NCBI GenBank assembly: GCA_003550325.1
Contig: QKWP01000501.1
Coordinates: forward strand, 142,610-206,609
Source of the DNA: Gigaspora rosea
Taxonomy: Eukaryota; Glomeromycota; Glomeromycetes; Diversisporales; Gigasporaceae
Length of the DNA stretch: 64,000 nucleotides
Direction: 5' to 3'
Shown here: in pieces, positions 37,714 through 49,993 of the stretch
Layout of the letters: each line of letters opens with the position of its first letter
Numbering within the stretch: position 1 is the stretch's first letter
The notes under the pieces: generated by a model
Databases searched by the model: none
What the model was told of the DNA's origin: nothing
What the model saw: only the letters and a program-made list of their open reading frames with translations
Program-made: the position numbers and the translations under genes

Positions 37714-37745
37714 CTTATATTATTAGGAAAACAAATACCTATTAG

Positions 37746-38336
37746 CAGTGTTGTTATAGAACAGCTTTGAACAATGATTTGAACAATTTTGGACAATTTT
37801 GAACAATTAAATAAAATAAAATTATTTAAAATTTTATTAAGATAACCTACTGTATGTGTCTGAAATTAAGCTACCAAAAAATTACACGAAAAATAATAAA
37901 GTAGTTTATTTTTAAAATATTGAATTTTTTGAAAAAATTGAAAAACATACTAATAAAAAGTTGTCTAAATATTACCAAATTTTTACTATAAGTGTATTTT
38001 AATGTGCTGAACAAGTTTACTAATTGAACTTTTGAAGTTTACTTAGTAAGAAAAAAGTTTTATATGTAGCAACTGCTAACGAATTTTTTTAAGATTTTTA
38101 AAAAAAATTAGGGAGGTAGCTTATTTTAGGTAGTAGCTTATTTTCAGACATATACGGTATTTTAATTTTAACTGGAATGCGTTCAGTACCTAAAAAAATA
38201 TATAGTTATATATTTTTTAGATAAATTTATTAATTATTAAAGCCTGGACAAGCTTTGGACAATCTTGGACGTTTGGACAATTTTTGATATGAACAAGCCA
38301 AAAAAAGGCTTTGGACAGCCAAAATGTACAATACTG
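37746..38336. mobile_element. hAT-like MITE with TTTGGACAA motifs, carrying a nested MITE
   Basis: Ends CAGTGTTGTTATAGAAC and complement of CAGTATTGTACATTTTG with a perfect 8-bp duplication CCTATTAG (37738-37745, 38337-38344). Left and right subterminal zones repeat TTTGGACAA / TTTTGAACAATT. Removing the nested TA-flanked MITE leaves about 280 bp. The first bases match those of the 4.2 kb element at 56197. Confidence 0.9.
37850..38157. mobile_element. Tc1-like MITE nested in the hAT-like MITE
   Basis: 308 bp, ends CTGTATGTGTCTGAAATTAA and complement of CCGTATATGTCTGAAAATAA, flanked by TA (37848-37849, 38158-38159). The left half matches 18266-18460. Confidence 0.85.
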
Positions 38337-38517
38337 CCTATTAGTGTCTGAAACCAAGAAATATTGGGCTGATCTGTATCGATCTCTATAGCTGATTGGC
38401 TGCACATGACTGGAATTCAACACAAATTATATACATTGCTATACTATATAGTCCTTACTACACTTTAGAAAATCAAATCAAAAGTTTATCAGAATCGATC
38501 AAATAATTGTTCAAACT

Positions 38518-38757
38518 GGTTATTCAATTGGTACATCCTGGATAACCAATTTCAAAAATCAAACATTTGACAAAATTCAAACAAAATGTTCTGTCTTGGC
38601 TTATATGGATGATACTCTGTGGATTGCTTTTTCACAACTTGAACTTACCAGAATGATTTCTATTGCAGAGTCCTTCTATACTATGGCTAATATTCAAGTT
38701 AATCCTTCTAAATCTATTTTATCAACTAATTTTACTAATAAATTTCAAAATTTTACC
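38518..38757 (+). pseudogene. LINE reverse transcriptase fragment (motif with YMDD)
   Basis: About 80 codons open in one frame, with the RT catalytic motif AYMDDTLWIA followed by the IAESFYxMANIQVNPSKS block typical of non-LTR elements. The domain is cut at the 5' end by truncation and at the 3' end by the inserted elements. It belongs with the RNase H part at 47130-48552; the thumb region between them is missing. Confidence 0.88.
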
Positions 38758-39830
38758 CCACCCACCCACACCTGATACTCTATTAGCCAATCAAATTTTA
38801 TATTTTTTAAAATTTATTTATATGTTTTAATTTATAAAATTGATAATAACTATTGCTCTACTGGACCAATTTAGATGATTTAACTACCAAAATGTTCGTC
38901 TTGCTGAGACGATTCTAACAAGCCCCAAATTGTTAAAATATAATTACAGGATCCCAAGATAATCCAACTTTTGTATAATTTTAATAGTAATTTTTTAGAA
39001 TCACTAAGTAAATTTCTTTAATATTGAATAACTTTTGATCCACTGGCCCGTTTTGGGTAATTTAACTACCAAAATGTTTGTCTCAGTGAAACGATTCTAA
39101 CAAGCCCAAAATCGCTAAATTCCAATCATTGGATCCCAAGATTGATAAAGATTTGTATTGTTAGACAATCATTTAATCAAATTTAATTAAATGATTATCT
39201 AACAATACAAATCGTTATCGATCTTGGGATCTAGTAATTGGAATTTAGTGGTTTTGGGCTTGTTAGAATCAGCACACTGAGATGAACATTTTGGTAGTTA
39301 AATCATCCAAAACGGGCCAGTGGGTCAAAAGTTATTCAATATTAAAGAAATTTACTTAGTAATTCTAAAAATCACTATTAAAATTACACAAAAGTTGGAG
39401 TATTCACAACTCTCTCCGCTGATCAACTTTTCCAAATTCGGCAAGAAGAAAAAAGAATAGAAGACAGAAAAAGTAACTAAGTAACAGCCAAAAATGCTCT
39501 AAGGAAAAAGGAAGACAAGCCCAAATAACATAGGCTTTGCTAATACAACTTAGAAGAAAAGGGACACTACTCGTGTGCAAATTCAAACTTTAAATTTTTT
39601 CGAAAAATTTTTTGGAACTTTTGGGAATTTGTGCTTGACCCTGAATTGTAGATCACTAAAACAACAAACAAAACAAACGCGTGATCTGCAACACAACACA
39701 ATACAACATAACAAACAAAATAGAATAAACAAACTAGTCACGTGTTTATTCAACCAAATCTGGTGTAACAAATACTGAGATAATCAATGAACAGAATGCA
39801 AGTTCCAGAATAGAAGGTTAGATTTCTTAG

Positions 39831-41178
39831 AAATGGTTGCCAGGCTATAAAGTATGGAGGTGTTGGCTGTGTGGACTTACTGAAGAAAGAATGTATAAGA
39901 ACTCAAATAGTAACAAAGAAATAGCAGAAGCTATACAAACCATTACAGCGGAAAAGATATGTATTATCAGACAGTTTTTGGAATACTACCCCAAGTTAAC
40001 GAAAAAACAACTCAAAGATGTTCAAGGAAGAAATTTGGAAGAGAATTTAAATGCTTTGGAAGCAGAAAGACAGGCGAGAATTGAAACTCTTTTATAGCTG
40101 GAGTGTGGAACAACCGACTACGGTACACAAGCCTTTGAGGACAAACTCAATATCGAATTTGAAACCAAAAACAAAGTATTCATACAAAAGTGGATGCGGA
40201 AAAGGATGTAATTATGTTCTCAGAAGACAAGGAAGACCAAGGGAATTTGGACCAAAGCAACAAAAAAGATAACCCGACTCAACTTAGACAAGAAGACTTA
40301 GACATGCAAGAAACCTATACAATTTGGGATGTTCCACTTAAAAATGGTAACATATCAATCAAGAAACTAATGAGCCAGTATAGGAAAGTTAGGAACATTA
40401 CTTGGTCAACAAATAAGTACAATAAAACAGCAGTGGTGGATTTAACTCTCAAAAACCAGAGATACAAGAATATACTTGAAAACAAATGGATGCTTCCAAT
40501 AGGAAGATGGCTTACTAGGATTTCAAAAGGTATAAAACAGGAGGAAATTATAGAGGAAAAAAAGTCATTCAGAGCGGTATTAGGAGGTATACCAAGAAAC
40601 ACAATGGAGGTTTTGTTATTTAGACAACTTAAACAACTCAAAGCAAAGACAATCTTTATACCAGTAAATAGCAATAGTAATCCAAGAGGTTCAGTCTTCG
40701 TTTATTTTGATTGTAAAGAGGATTTGGAGAAGGCAGTTCAAGCTCAAGTCAACTATGGAAGTAATTCTCTTTTTTGGAAAGGAATAGATAAAGGTTTTTC
40801 ACTTAAAGTACAAAAGGAAAATGGAAGACCGTTTACTGAAAGTAAGGAATCCCATGAAAGGAAGAATCTTATAGCTCTGACAAAAGGAGACAGAAATATG
40901 ACCAGAATAAATAATCTCTCTAAAACAAGAAGAAGGTCGTCTTTGAATATTAACTCCAGAAGTCAATCATAGGAAGACAAAAAAGGGAAGAATGTTTTAA
41001 AAGAAACTCATCTCAAGAACAGAAACACGAGGGCAGAAGTAGAAACTTTAGAAGGAAATATGTCTGATACATCTTCTCAAAGTGCCAAATTAGAGGAAAG
41101 AAGCATTTTGGAGGAAATTTTAAGACGCCTTAACAGAATTGAAGAAAAACAAGGGCTAGAAAGGCCCCAACACTCCTG
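39831..41178 (+). pseudogene. LINE ORF1 (RNA-binding gag-like protein), broken
   Basis: Read in two frames joined near 40185 by a 1-nt shift, with stops at 40095 (TAG) and 40970 (TAG). The second part contains an RRM-like fold: VLGGIPRNT as an RNP2-like strand and RGSVFVYFD as RNP1, about residues 130-180 of the 40190 frame. The tail is rich in Lys, Arg and Ser. ORF1 proteins of LINEs coat the element RNA. The start is not clear because no in-frame ATG begins the first part. Confidence 0.78.
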
Positions 41179-41189
41179 AAGGGCGCCCC

Positions 41190-44100
41190 AGTTGTAACGG
41201 AGATCGGTGCAACATCTAAGAGATATAAAGATGTTGTACCTTTGGGGGGTCAGCGGGATAGGAATATAGTGTGTGCATTTCATAACATTAATAGTCTTAA
41301 GACACAGTTTCATAAAGTAGAATTTTTAACATCATGAGCAATTGAGAAGAAAGTAGATATAATCGGAATCGCAGAAACAAACCTGGGCGAAAGGGAGGCA
41401 AAGTTTATGGCGAAGGAACTGGACAATTTTAGAAGTTTCTGGTCTAGCGCTACAATGGACAAAATTAAAGGGTCAGGCGTTGGGCTCCTTATACATAGAG
41501 ACATTGAATGTCACATAGGAAAAATAGAGAGATTCAATGAATATTTAATGTGTGCATATCTGTTTTTTAAAAAATGTAAGCTATTAGTAATTGTGGCTTA
41601 CATACCTCCAAGTGATGAAGTAAGTGCAAAAATAGTGATCAGAAAAATTCAGGAAATAGTCAACCAAAATGAAAAGGCCTAGCAAATCGCTCTAATAGGG
41701 AACTTTAACCGTATACCAAACAAGCTAATGGACAAGTCCTCACAGACTCCAAATTTTAAACGTTCTATCTTGTTCACTTGGTTAGAAGGAAAGCTTTTCG
41801 TGGATGCTTTTAGAAGACTAAATCCTAGCACCAGGCGGTAAACTTGGAGTAACAGACACACAAGTACAAGAATAGACCAGATATGGTTATCAGAAAACTT
41901 AATGAGTAAGGTTTTGAAAGCGGACATTTTAGGAATGAGAACAATAACAGGTAGTGATCATGATTTGCCATTGGTTGAAGTTTTTTTGGCAAGGGATAAT
42001 AGTGTAGATACAACAAGTAGAACGCGGCAAACTTCCTCATCACGAATAGTATGGAAGCTCGATAAAGCAACGAAGGAAAATTGGGATAATTATAGGTCGG
42101 CTTTATGGAACAAGCTTAGAAAAAAGTTGCTGTTCTGGCTTCTAAAAGATTAACAAAACATGGATTTAGATCAGCCATTAGGTTCAAAAGTCAGTATAGA
42201 TCAGCTATGGGACGCAATCGAGAAAGCAATTTGGAAGTCAGCAAAAAAAACTTTACTGAATAAAAAGACTGAAAATAAAAAAAGGGTAGTTAAAAAGGTT
42301 AAGGAGTCACCAAGTGCAAAAGTAGCCAAAGAGTTGGGAAGATTAATAAAAAATGTAGCAGATAACAAAGATGCGTACTACATAATCAGTAGCTGGAATA
42401 GCAAAATTAGAAGTATTAATTCCAGTGCAGGCACTATAATACCGGATATCATTTTGGAACAGGTAGACACTTGGCTTGATAGAGCAGCTCTTTGGTGGAA
42501 GGCAATGGAAAATAAATTAATATGTGAAGAAAAACTACATAGAGAAAAGGAAATTAAAAAGTATATACAGAAAAGATGCGAAATGATCATAGGTGAACAG
42601 AAGAAAATGCTAAGGAGTCTCCTGGAAAGGCCATGTAATAAAGTGGTGTTGGACCGAATTTTGATTAAGGAGAAAGATGAATATGAATTAATATCGGAAC
42701 CCGGTGAAGTTCTATCTAAGACCAACGAACACTTTAAGGAGCAGTTTAGAAAGAGGAATCCCCACCTAGATTTACTAAACGAGGAGTGGAGAAAGATTTA
42801 TCAGCCATTAAGTAGGATACAAGAAGAATGGTATGAGCCAGTTTTGTTGGCAGTGGATCTGGAGGAATGGCTTTCAATGCTCAATGAAGTTAGGACGAAT
42901 TCGGCGCCAGGTGTTTCTAACATTACTTACGAGTTAATCAAACAAGCAGATCTTAGAGTACATACAGCCTTTAAGAATTTCGCAAATATTTGTTTAGTAC
43001 AGGGAAATATTCCGTATAAATAGAAAGTAGCCCAAATTTATACAATCCCAAAAGTGGATGATTGGGGTTTCGAGTTAAATAGAGTAAGGCCAATCGCATT
43101 ATTAGAAGCTTTTTGCAAGTGTATAACTAGAATCGTAACAAAGAGATTAAGTTCAATTATCAAAGACAAGAACATTCTGCAAGGGCCCAATTTTGCTGGC
43201 CTACCAGAAAACTCGACAGAAGAACCTATTCATATCCTAAACTCGTTTCTTGAGGAGGCCCATGAAAAAAAGAAGAAACTTTGGCTCCTTTTCCAAGATA
43301 TGAAGAAGGCTTTTGATTCCGTCAGTTTGGTAATGCTCGAAAAAGCTATGCGAAGGATTAGACTTCCAGAAGTTTTAATTAAGTTCGTCATCAACTTATT
43401 TAATAAGAGGCGTATGCGTGTAATTACGGATTATGGTCTTACTAAAGAGTTCATAGCCGAGGATGGTATTGACAAGGTGAAGTGATCTCTCCCTTGGTCT
43501 AGAGAATCTTCTATGATCCTTTGCTAGATAAAATACAGAAGGACAGCTCCTTGGGCTACACCGCAGAAGTAAACGTTTTTAGGCCACGTAGGGATAAAGA
43601 AAGAAGCTTAAGTGTGCGTCAGGCCGTGCTCGCGTATGCCGACGACACAACATGGATCGCTGGTTCAAAGGAACAGCTTGAAAAAACAATTAGTATTGCA
43701 GAACAATTCTTCTATATTAATGATATTAAAATTAATGCCAGCAAGTCCAAGTTGGTAATAATCAACTCAAAACTTCCAAAGGAAGAAAGTGGTGTTTTCT
43801 TTTGCAAGACAAAGCTGTTCGCAGAACCTAAGCTTTATAATGTCAAATTTTTGGGAATATACCTACATACTCCTAAAGACCTAAAAACATTAAAAGAAAA
43901 GTTAAGAAAATAGTCAGATTGTTTACGCACCTTTTAGAAAAGAAAAAGATAACAGCTAGTCAGCTGAGCTATATAAACAACCAGGTGCTTATTCTAAAAC
44001 TAGAATATATCCTGCAGGTCACAGCTCTTTCAGAAAGTGATTTGCAAAGTATTCACCAGCCAATAGTCCGTCTTTGTAAGAAGAAGCTAGGCATAGCACA

Positions 44101-46539
44101 AACTGCTCCGAACGATATATTGTTTTATAGTAGTATTTTGGGCTTTAAACTCTTGGCAAGCTCACTTCTGGCCAAGCAGGCAACAAGTCTATTAAAAAGA
44201 TTGAATAGTAATGAAGGTTTGGAAACTCTGGCAGAGCTAAGAATCAAGCAAGGAGCAATTAAGGCTGGTATTATACAGGATGTACGTATTGCGCCCTTTA
44301 ACGAATGACATGTTACTCTCTGGAAGGGAAGTCTGATATGTAATATGATGGAAAAATGCAAAATAATCAATGTAAGGTTCAAGACACAAGATATTCAAAA
44401 TGAGATGCATAGTAAGGAGACTGTGATCATAAGTTTCTTAGATGAAAAAATAATAAAGAGCTCGATGAATACAAGGATTGATTTAGAACTGGTAACGCTA
44501 AACCAATTAATAGACCCAATAGGCACAGGCTTGATGTCATGGCAACAAGTAAAAGGTATAAGGAAAAAAAGCATGAGGGGAAAAACACCTTAATGGTTTA
44601 GTAAAATCGAAGAGGCGGTCCTGATAAATAAATCTTTGAAGGAGCTTAAAAAAGAATACCGACTAGAAGAGAAGAGTAACGAGCTCACGTCGCCAATAAA
44701 GAAAAAGGTCTGTGTAGATAAAAGATGTAAGGATTGGGTGGTTGTTAAAAGGAAGAATTCATCCTCGCTCCTCCTGGGACGTATAAGCAAAAAGTTTAGA
44801 TGCAAAGCTATTCTAGAACATTGGGTCGAAACCCAAAAAGTTAAAAGTGCAGTTAAAATAAGCAGATACAAGGGTTGTAGCCTAAATAAAGGAGGTAAAG
44901 AGAACGACTGCCAATTCACAGTAGAAATGAAAGAATGTGTTAGCAGAGTAGAAGGTATGATCAAAAAAGAAAGTGATTGGTTAATGTCGTTTCCTTTGAT
45001 TTACTACATGGACACGAAGCACAGAAATACTCTGAAAAAACCAAATAGTATAAAGGAAGTAGCCTCAGTAGTGGAAGTTAACTGTATAGAATTTGAGGTA
45101 ATCAAAAAGCAAGGACTAAGTAGGAAAATCACAAGGTTACTTTTAGAAATGGCAGAAAAGAATATAACGGAGGAAAGATCGGACTACGTATTCTATACTG
45201 ACAGCTCTTGGTACAAGGAAGAAGAAGGTATTGAAGATAGGATGGGTTCTGCCTGGGTACAGTTGGATAGAAAAGAGGAGATAGTAAGTTTAGTAGAGAA
45301 AATTAGGGTAGTCGATTGGCCTTCATCGACAAGATTGGAATTAGTTGCAATTCTTTGCGCTTTGTTAGTAGTTAAATTAGATTTTTTAGTTGTAGTTAAA
45401 ACAGATAGTTTAGCATCAATTAGTAGTATCGAGAGTGTATTTAGATCGCGAAGCTTTAAGAAGAGTTTTAAACTGAAAAACAGGTCTATTTTGGACAAGA
45501 TCATTGAGATAACCCAAGTCAAAAATCTCACAATAGAATTATATAAAGTCAAGGCCCATGATGGGATAGTATGAAACGAACTTGCTGACAAGTTAGCAAA
45601 AGAGGCAGCGCAACTCGAAGAAGATTGGAAATAGTTGTCTGCTAATACTACTCGGTGGAATGCATCTATTTGGTGGAATGGAAAACACATTGACAACTGC
45701 CCACGAAAGTTCATAATGCGGCTTAAAAGGAGGGCCTCTGAGGGAAGATGTTTCCTTTCAAGTAAAAGTCTAGTAGCAGAAAGTATTATTAGTTTCAGTA
45801 ATCTCGACTGGTCTTTCCAATGGGCAAGGTTGAAGGAGTTGGGAGGAATAAGATATAGAGGAATGGAGAGTAGTTTTAAACTAATTTCGCGAATTAAGGT
45901 GATGTTCCAGCTTCTCCCAACTTTAAACGAGTTGCATACCCGTAAGCCTTGGTTGTATAAGTCACCAAACTGTATTCTGTGTAAGGAAGAGACTAAGGAA
46001 ACCATGAGTCATTTGATGCGATGTAGTTTCTCAGAGCAGATCTAGCAGGAGACAGAAAACACAGCACTGAGTGCTTCATGGGCAGTGCTTTCGGACGAGG
46101 TAAAACTTTCAATAAGCACTTGGGATTTGAGTGAAATCCTGCTAAGCGATACTAAAGAAATGCATTTCAAGGTCTCATAGAGAAAAGGAAATTCAAGTTA
46201 TTGTATAAAAAGGGCCTTTCGAGGAGGGATGCAAGAAATTGCATGGATGTGATTCTGTATGTAGTACAGGAAAGTTTCTACCAGGCCATTTGGAAAGAAA
46301 GATGTAATGAAGTCATTAAATGGGAGAAAGAATATGGCTTTGAACGATCTCTGAAAAGAAAGTGCAAGGATAAAGGAGTTAGAAGGAAGATATTATATGA
46401 TCCGGAGCTCACAGAAGTTAGAAGAAAAGACAGGGAACAAAACAAGCGGAAAAAGCAAGAAACGGAGAAAGCAGTAAATAAGCTAGTTGAGGACTCAATT
46501 TTGAGTCAGATAATAGGTTCGCATGAAGTAAGTTGGTAG
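41190..46539 (+). pseudogene. LINE ORF2 polyprotein (endonuclease, RT, RNase H, zinc knuckle), broken
   Basis: Domains in order: exonuclease-endonuclease-phosphatase type nuclease (HNINS at 41281, IGIAETN, GVGLLIHRD, then GNFN at 41698 where the catalytic Asp of GDFN is Asn, and GSDHDLP at about 41954); RT (APGVSNITYELIK, IPK block, FQDMKKAFDS near 43297, YADDT at 43635); thumb; RNase H (FYTDSS near 45193, RLELVAI, VKTDS, NELAD); zinc motif CILCKEETKETMSHLMRC near 45970. Breaks: in-frame stops at 41335, 41680, 41842, 42151, 43021, 43500, 44306, 44591, 45572, 45632 and 46043, and frameshifts near 43475, 43900 and 46165. The element cannot be active. Many stops fall where Trp is expected. Confidence 0.9.
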
Positions 46540-46941
46540 ATGCGGAAATAGTTTTGTTTTTTAATTATGTTTGGAAGGTAGCTGAGGACCTGAACATGCT
46601 CTCGGAGAAATATATGAGGAAGGTCGTATATAGCTTTGAGACTATCAAACATCAGTGCAACAACCGTATCTAGGCACTAGTGGAGTAAGCCGGGTATTAG
46701 CCTATATTATAGTTAGCTTTGAGTTCATGTATGTTTTTATTTACGTAAACTGCTAATAAAGTAGAGCATGGTTGTTAAGTTTAAAAAAAAAAAAATTACA
46801 CAAAAGTTGAACGATCTTGGGACCCTGTGATTAGACTTTAACGATTTTAGGCTGTTAGAATCGTCTCAGCAAGATGAACATTTTGGTAGTTAAATCATCT
46901 AAATTGATCCAGTAGAACAATAGTTATTAATAATTTTATAA

Positions 46942-47128
46942 CTTTATACTTTTGGCCAGAATTATAAAAATTTGACCAGAATTATAATTATAACCTGATA
47001 TTTTCGGGACCCCACCCACCCACTAAAAAATCACGTAATTTCTGGAAGCCCTCTTACCTTGATCTCATCTTCTCAACTGCTGCAAGAAATCCAATTAGTA
47101 TTCCAATATTACCAAACATCTTATATCT
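46942..47128. other. Junction between fold-back element and older LINE
   Basis: Contains ACCCCACCCACCCAC (47010-47024), which also occurs in the same orientation at 38757-38771 on the other side of the insertion, and TTTGGCCAGAATTATAA-type repeats. Which bases belong to the LINE and which to the insert cannot be decided from this copy. Confidence 0.45.
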
Positions 47129-47129
47129 A

Positions 47130-48552
47130 ATGCACAAATACCTCCCTTTTTTCAACCTAGTCCTGCGCGTGATACTTTGCAATCTATTTGTCATCATAAT
47201 AGTTATTTAACAGAATTAACATTTTATACTGATAGCTCTGTCATTGATCTTGGCAACTCTCAGTACTCTATAGGCATTGGTTGGATTCAATTACATAATC
47301 AAAATATTCTACATACCTTCCAATCACAAATCAAATACTGGCTATGTTCTTTTGAAGCTGAATTAGTAGCAATCTTATCAGCTATTAGTACTGCTCCTAG
47401 AAACTGTTTTATACAAATTTTTACAGATTCCCAATCTGTAATATCCAAATACAATAGCCTAATTCATACTATACCCCCCTTTAAATCTTTTAATATACCT
47501 TATTGGCCTATTTGGAATACTTTATTAAACTTTATCAAATCATATAATCTTAACATTACCTTTCATAAAGTTATTGCACACCAAGAAGATGAATATAATA
47601 ACAAAGCTAATCAACTAGCCCACTATCATCAAACTGCTCCATACTTTCTTTTTGAACCACAAAACATCTACAATTACAACTTCACCCTTTCTGTTGATAA
47701 TTTTCCTATTGAACTTCCTATTTGTTGCTGTATTAGAACTTTATGCCATGCACATATACTTGCTCTTTGGTCTTCTCAAAATCGTTTTCAACAATGGCTA
47801 CCAATATCATGATATATTAACTGGAATGCTACCTGGCTATATATTAATAACAACCAAAAAATTTCAAACTTTTCACATAGTTTTCACTCTTCAACTCTCA
47901 AATCTTTAGAATCAAAATACTTTTAGATGATCTCCCTGCTCCACATATTCTTCACCGAAAAAATCCATCTTATTCTAATATCTGTCACCTTTGTCAACAA
48001 GCAAGTGAATCCCTACACTGGACAATTTGCCCAACTTCTGAACTCTTACTAAAACTTATAAAAGATTCTTTAGTCCATATACTAAGTTCTAACAAACTCG
48101 AAATCTCTAATCTAGTTGCTGAGAACCTTTATACTCAAATTATGAATTTGGATAGCTTACAAATTCATCAACTTCCTGATCTACCCTCTCTTTTCTCTAC
48201 TTTATCTGGTTTTATACCTTTAGATATTATTTCTACTCTATATGAATTTACTTCATCTTCTAAATCTGCCTGCTCTCTTACTATTTCACTTTTACTTCAT
48301 ATCAACCAACAAATTTATACAAATATTTGGATTCCATACTGCATTTCTAGATCCCAAAATCAAGAATTACATTTCCAACCTTTACCTTCTTTTTCTAATA
48401 TATTTCTTGTACCAAATTCTTCAAATAATTTGCAAGATAATAGTAATCATATTTCCACTATAGTATTGTACAAAATTGAAACTTGGTTATATAAATGGAT
48501 TAAATTTTCTATACCACCATTTGATATTTTTACATATACTCAAATCTAGGTG
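47130..48552 (+). pseudogene. Older LINE: RNase H and C-terminal zinc region, broken
   Basis: RNase H domain with FYTDSS (first Asp), CSFEAELVAI (Glu) and IFTDSQS (second Asp); the fourth site reads NNKANQLA, so the Asp of the usual NxxAD motif is Asn. After a stop and frameshifts near 47812 the frame continues with a zinc motif CHLCQQASESLHWTIC (near 47985) and a leucine-rich C-terminus ending at about 48552. Continues the RT piece at 38518. It is T-rich on the coding strand and unrelated in detail to the inner LINE. Confidence 0.85.
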
Positions 48553-48770
48553 AGCCTTGGCCACTCTGGTAAGTTTAGGCCACAGATAAGTATTTAGGTT
48601 TACCTATATATATGTCTGAGTTTTTATTCTTAGCATTAGATTTAAAACAATGAAATTTCTTTCAGTATTGTAAAAAGTTTCTATTAAATTTAATAAAGAT
48701 GAAAGCAAGGTCTCACCTTTAACATTTAAAAAAAAATAAAAATAAAAATAATAATAATAATTGTTCAAAC

Positions 48771-49993
48771 AATTTTTTACCAGATGTCCCTAATAAATTT
48801 GTATATTATTTGATTATTATTATTACTATTACTGGTCAAATATAATATTTCTGGTATTAGTCAAGTGTAATATTAAAAAATTTTTAGGGTAATAATTTAA
48901 TTAAGGGATTTCAAGTTACAGCACATATAGACAGTCAAAAGTAAAAACCATCAAATTTGACTTTTTTTAAAAAATGAGTTTTTAGATTAATTAGATATGC
49001 TAAATCTTTTTTATTTAATAACAAAAATATAATCAATTAGTAAATTTTAAAGCTATAGTTATTTAAAAACTTTGAAATAGTAAAACAGCAAAATCTAAAA
49101 ATAGATCAATATCTAATATCATATAATTGTTTATATTTGGCCATTAATTATCATAATAGATCTATAAAAATTAGCCAATTAGTTGAAATAACAAACAGGT
49201 TCATAATCTGGAATTGTTTTTTTAGATTTGTTTTGTTTTGTATTACAAAATATGTTTTGCCAATTATCACAAAAACTCATGATCATTCAAAATTTCTACT
49301 TTTGACTGCCTATATAGTACAGGATAGCAAAGATATCTACTTTTTGTTTTATTATTAAAAAGGTGCCAAATTTAGATGAGGACACTATAAAACATCAACT
49401 TTTTACTAAGATGTACCAAATTTGTGATAATGTAATACAAAAATAAATAATTTTTATTGGCTTATATATATAGATTAGCACCAGATTCTTTGATTTATAT
49501 ATAAAATAACAAAGTTTAAACTGTTATAATACTATTAAAAATAAAAATAAAAAATTCTCTTTCGGAAATATAATTTGGATTACAAACTATCAATTTGAAT
49601 GAGGGTTTTTTGATTTAATAATTTTTTGTCAAGCTATACCATTTTTAAAACAACTAATAAAATTGAATATCTTTAACTATTCTGCACTGTATAAAAATTG
49701 ATAATGATTTGTATACTTTATAAAAAAATAGTTTTTACTTTTAAGCTAATATCTACAATATAATTAAGTATTCTTTATTATAATAAAATATTTTTGTTAT
49801 TTCATATTTTTATACTATGTTTTTTTTCTTTTTAAGCCAGAACCTTTAAATTATCTTATTTTTAAAAATTTGAAATAGTATTTTAAGATTATTGACAAAA
49901 TCAAACTTGAAATTTGATTGGTTGAAATTTACGTTATTATTTATATAAACTTGATGCCAAGATCTTTTGCTATAAATTTAATATTTAATTATA
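48771..49993. other. AT-rich DNA with a dispersed repeat, no gene
   Basis: 49330-49700 matches 55065-55500 in the same orientation (shared ACAAACTATCAATTTGAA and TTTTTTGATTTAATAATTTT blocks). No supported gene. Confidence 0.5.

Larger units (their letters stand above)
39398..46793 (+). mobile_element. Near full-length LINE (7.4 kb), inactive
   Basis: Flanked by a 16-bp duplication AATTACACAAAAGTTG (39382-39397, 46794-46809) with a poly-A run at its 3' end (about 46783-46795). Order: 5' leader, ORF1 with an RRM-like domain, ORF2 with AP-type endonuclease, RT, RNase H and a zinc knuckle. All parts are present but several stops and frameshifts break both ORFs. The coding strand is purine-rich, in contrast to the pyrimidine-rich older LINE around it. 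Confidence 0.92.
38832..46941. mobile_element. Large fold-back element, split by a LINE
   Basis: Outside the inserted LINE, 38832-39397 and 46794-46941 form one palindrome of about 0.7 kb centred between 39181 and 39182. The two arms have nearly equal length. Each arm contains two tandem copies of the module seen once per arm in 16916-17375 and 17754-18231 (ACTACCAAAATGTTNGTCT ... ATTCTAACAAGCCC ... AGGATCCCAAGAT). It is inserted in the older LINE. Exact ends are uncertain. Confidence 0.8.
38517..48755 (+). mobile_element. 5'-truncated LINE, split by later insertions
   Basis: The outermost element of a three-layer nest. It is bounded by the perfect 15-bp duplication AATAATTGTTCAAAC (38502-38516 and 48756-48770), with an A/AAT-rich tail before the right copy. 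Its own sequence is 38517-38757 and about 47024-48755. It starts inside the RT domain, as expected for an incomplete target-primed insertion. The rest is a fold-back element and a second LINE. Confidence 0.88.
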
